Positions 32,842 to 32,872 of a stretch of DNA of 32,872 nt are shown in pieces. Below the pieces are notes generated by a model. That model was not told the origin of the DNA. It was given only the letters and a program-made list of their open reading frames with translations, and made no database searches. This stretch comes from Psychrobacillus soli (lineage in GTDB: Bacteria; Bacillota; Bacilli; Bacillales_A; Planococcaceae): the NCBI RefSeq assembly GCF_006861775.1, contig NZ_VDGG01000042.1, forward strand, positions 1-32,872, given 5' to 3'. The translations under genes and the position numbers were made by a program. Position 1 is the stretch's first letter. Each line of letters starts with the position of its first letter.

Positions 32842-32872
32842 ATGACAAAAAGATTACTAACTAAAGAAGAAC
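32842..32872 (+). CDS. partial gene at the window edge
   Basis: The ATG at 32842 is preceded by GAAGGGCGG about six bases upstream and by TATAAT at 32810-32815. Only ten codons (MTKRLLTKEE) are inside the window, too few to identify the product. Confidence 0.5.
   Translation, partial: MTKRLLTKEE

Overview
The window is about 33 kb of low-GC Firmicute chromosome. It probably comes from a spore-forming member of the Bacillales close to Psychrobacillus, Lysinibacillus or Sporosarcina. The grounds are the divergent gltC/gltAB pair, AGGAGG-type ribosome binding sites, a YjcZ-type sporulation miniprotein, a CotF/YhcQ-type coat protein, an S-box (SAM-I) leader, and Bacillus-like MtnE and MtnU. The genus is inferred from protein resemblance only. 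I saw no rRNA, tRNA, CRISPR array, prophage or intact insertion sequence.

Layout. Positions 1-432 hold a terminator-like hairpin and a GC-rich intergenic repeat. 433-7484 is the glutamate synthase locus: the LysR activator gltC diverges from gltA-gltB across a GltC-type box and promoter. 7580-8965 is an isolated, divergent hisH-hisF pair. 9046-12153 (minus strand) holds a 42-residue YjcZ protein, a frameshifted remnant of a diadenylate cyclase, a HAD phosphatase, a coat protein, a small unknown protein and ypsA. 12258-13406 (plus strand) is a YuzF/DUF2642-like gene followed by a manganese catalase.

The most striking part is 13411-22112. A promoter and a complete SAM riboswitch precede a minus-strand operon whose order is metQ, metN, metI, a crotonase-family protein, an FMN-dependent 2-hydroxy-acid oxidase and a family III CoA-transferase. 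Beyond a divergent PPC/DUF296 gene come mtnE (the transaminase that makes methionine from its 2-keto acid) and divergent mtnU (an omega-amidase). Together these suggest that a methionine precursor or analogue, for example the 2-hydroxy analogue of methionine, is imported, oxidised to the keto acid and transaminated to methionine under SAM control. The roles of the crotonase and the CoA-transferase are open.

22246-25348 carries a hotdog thioesterase, a short YitT-family membrane protein, a gene-poor spacer with hairpins and a UMF1-type MFS transporter. 25584-29354 is a ppx-ppk polyphosphate operon preceded by a PhoP-box-like repeat. A further gene-poor spacer (29355-29925) contains a second copy of a hairpin motif also found at 23793. 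29926-32741 is a TetR-type regulator with a coupled small gene, divergent from a DHA2-type multidrug exporter. The window ends inside the first codons of another gene.
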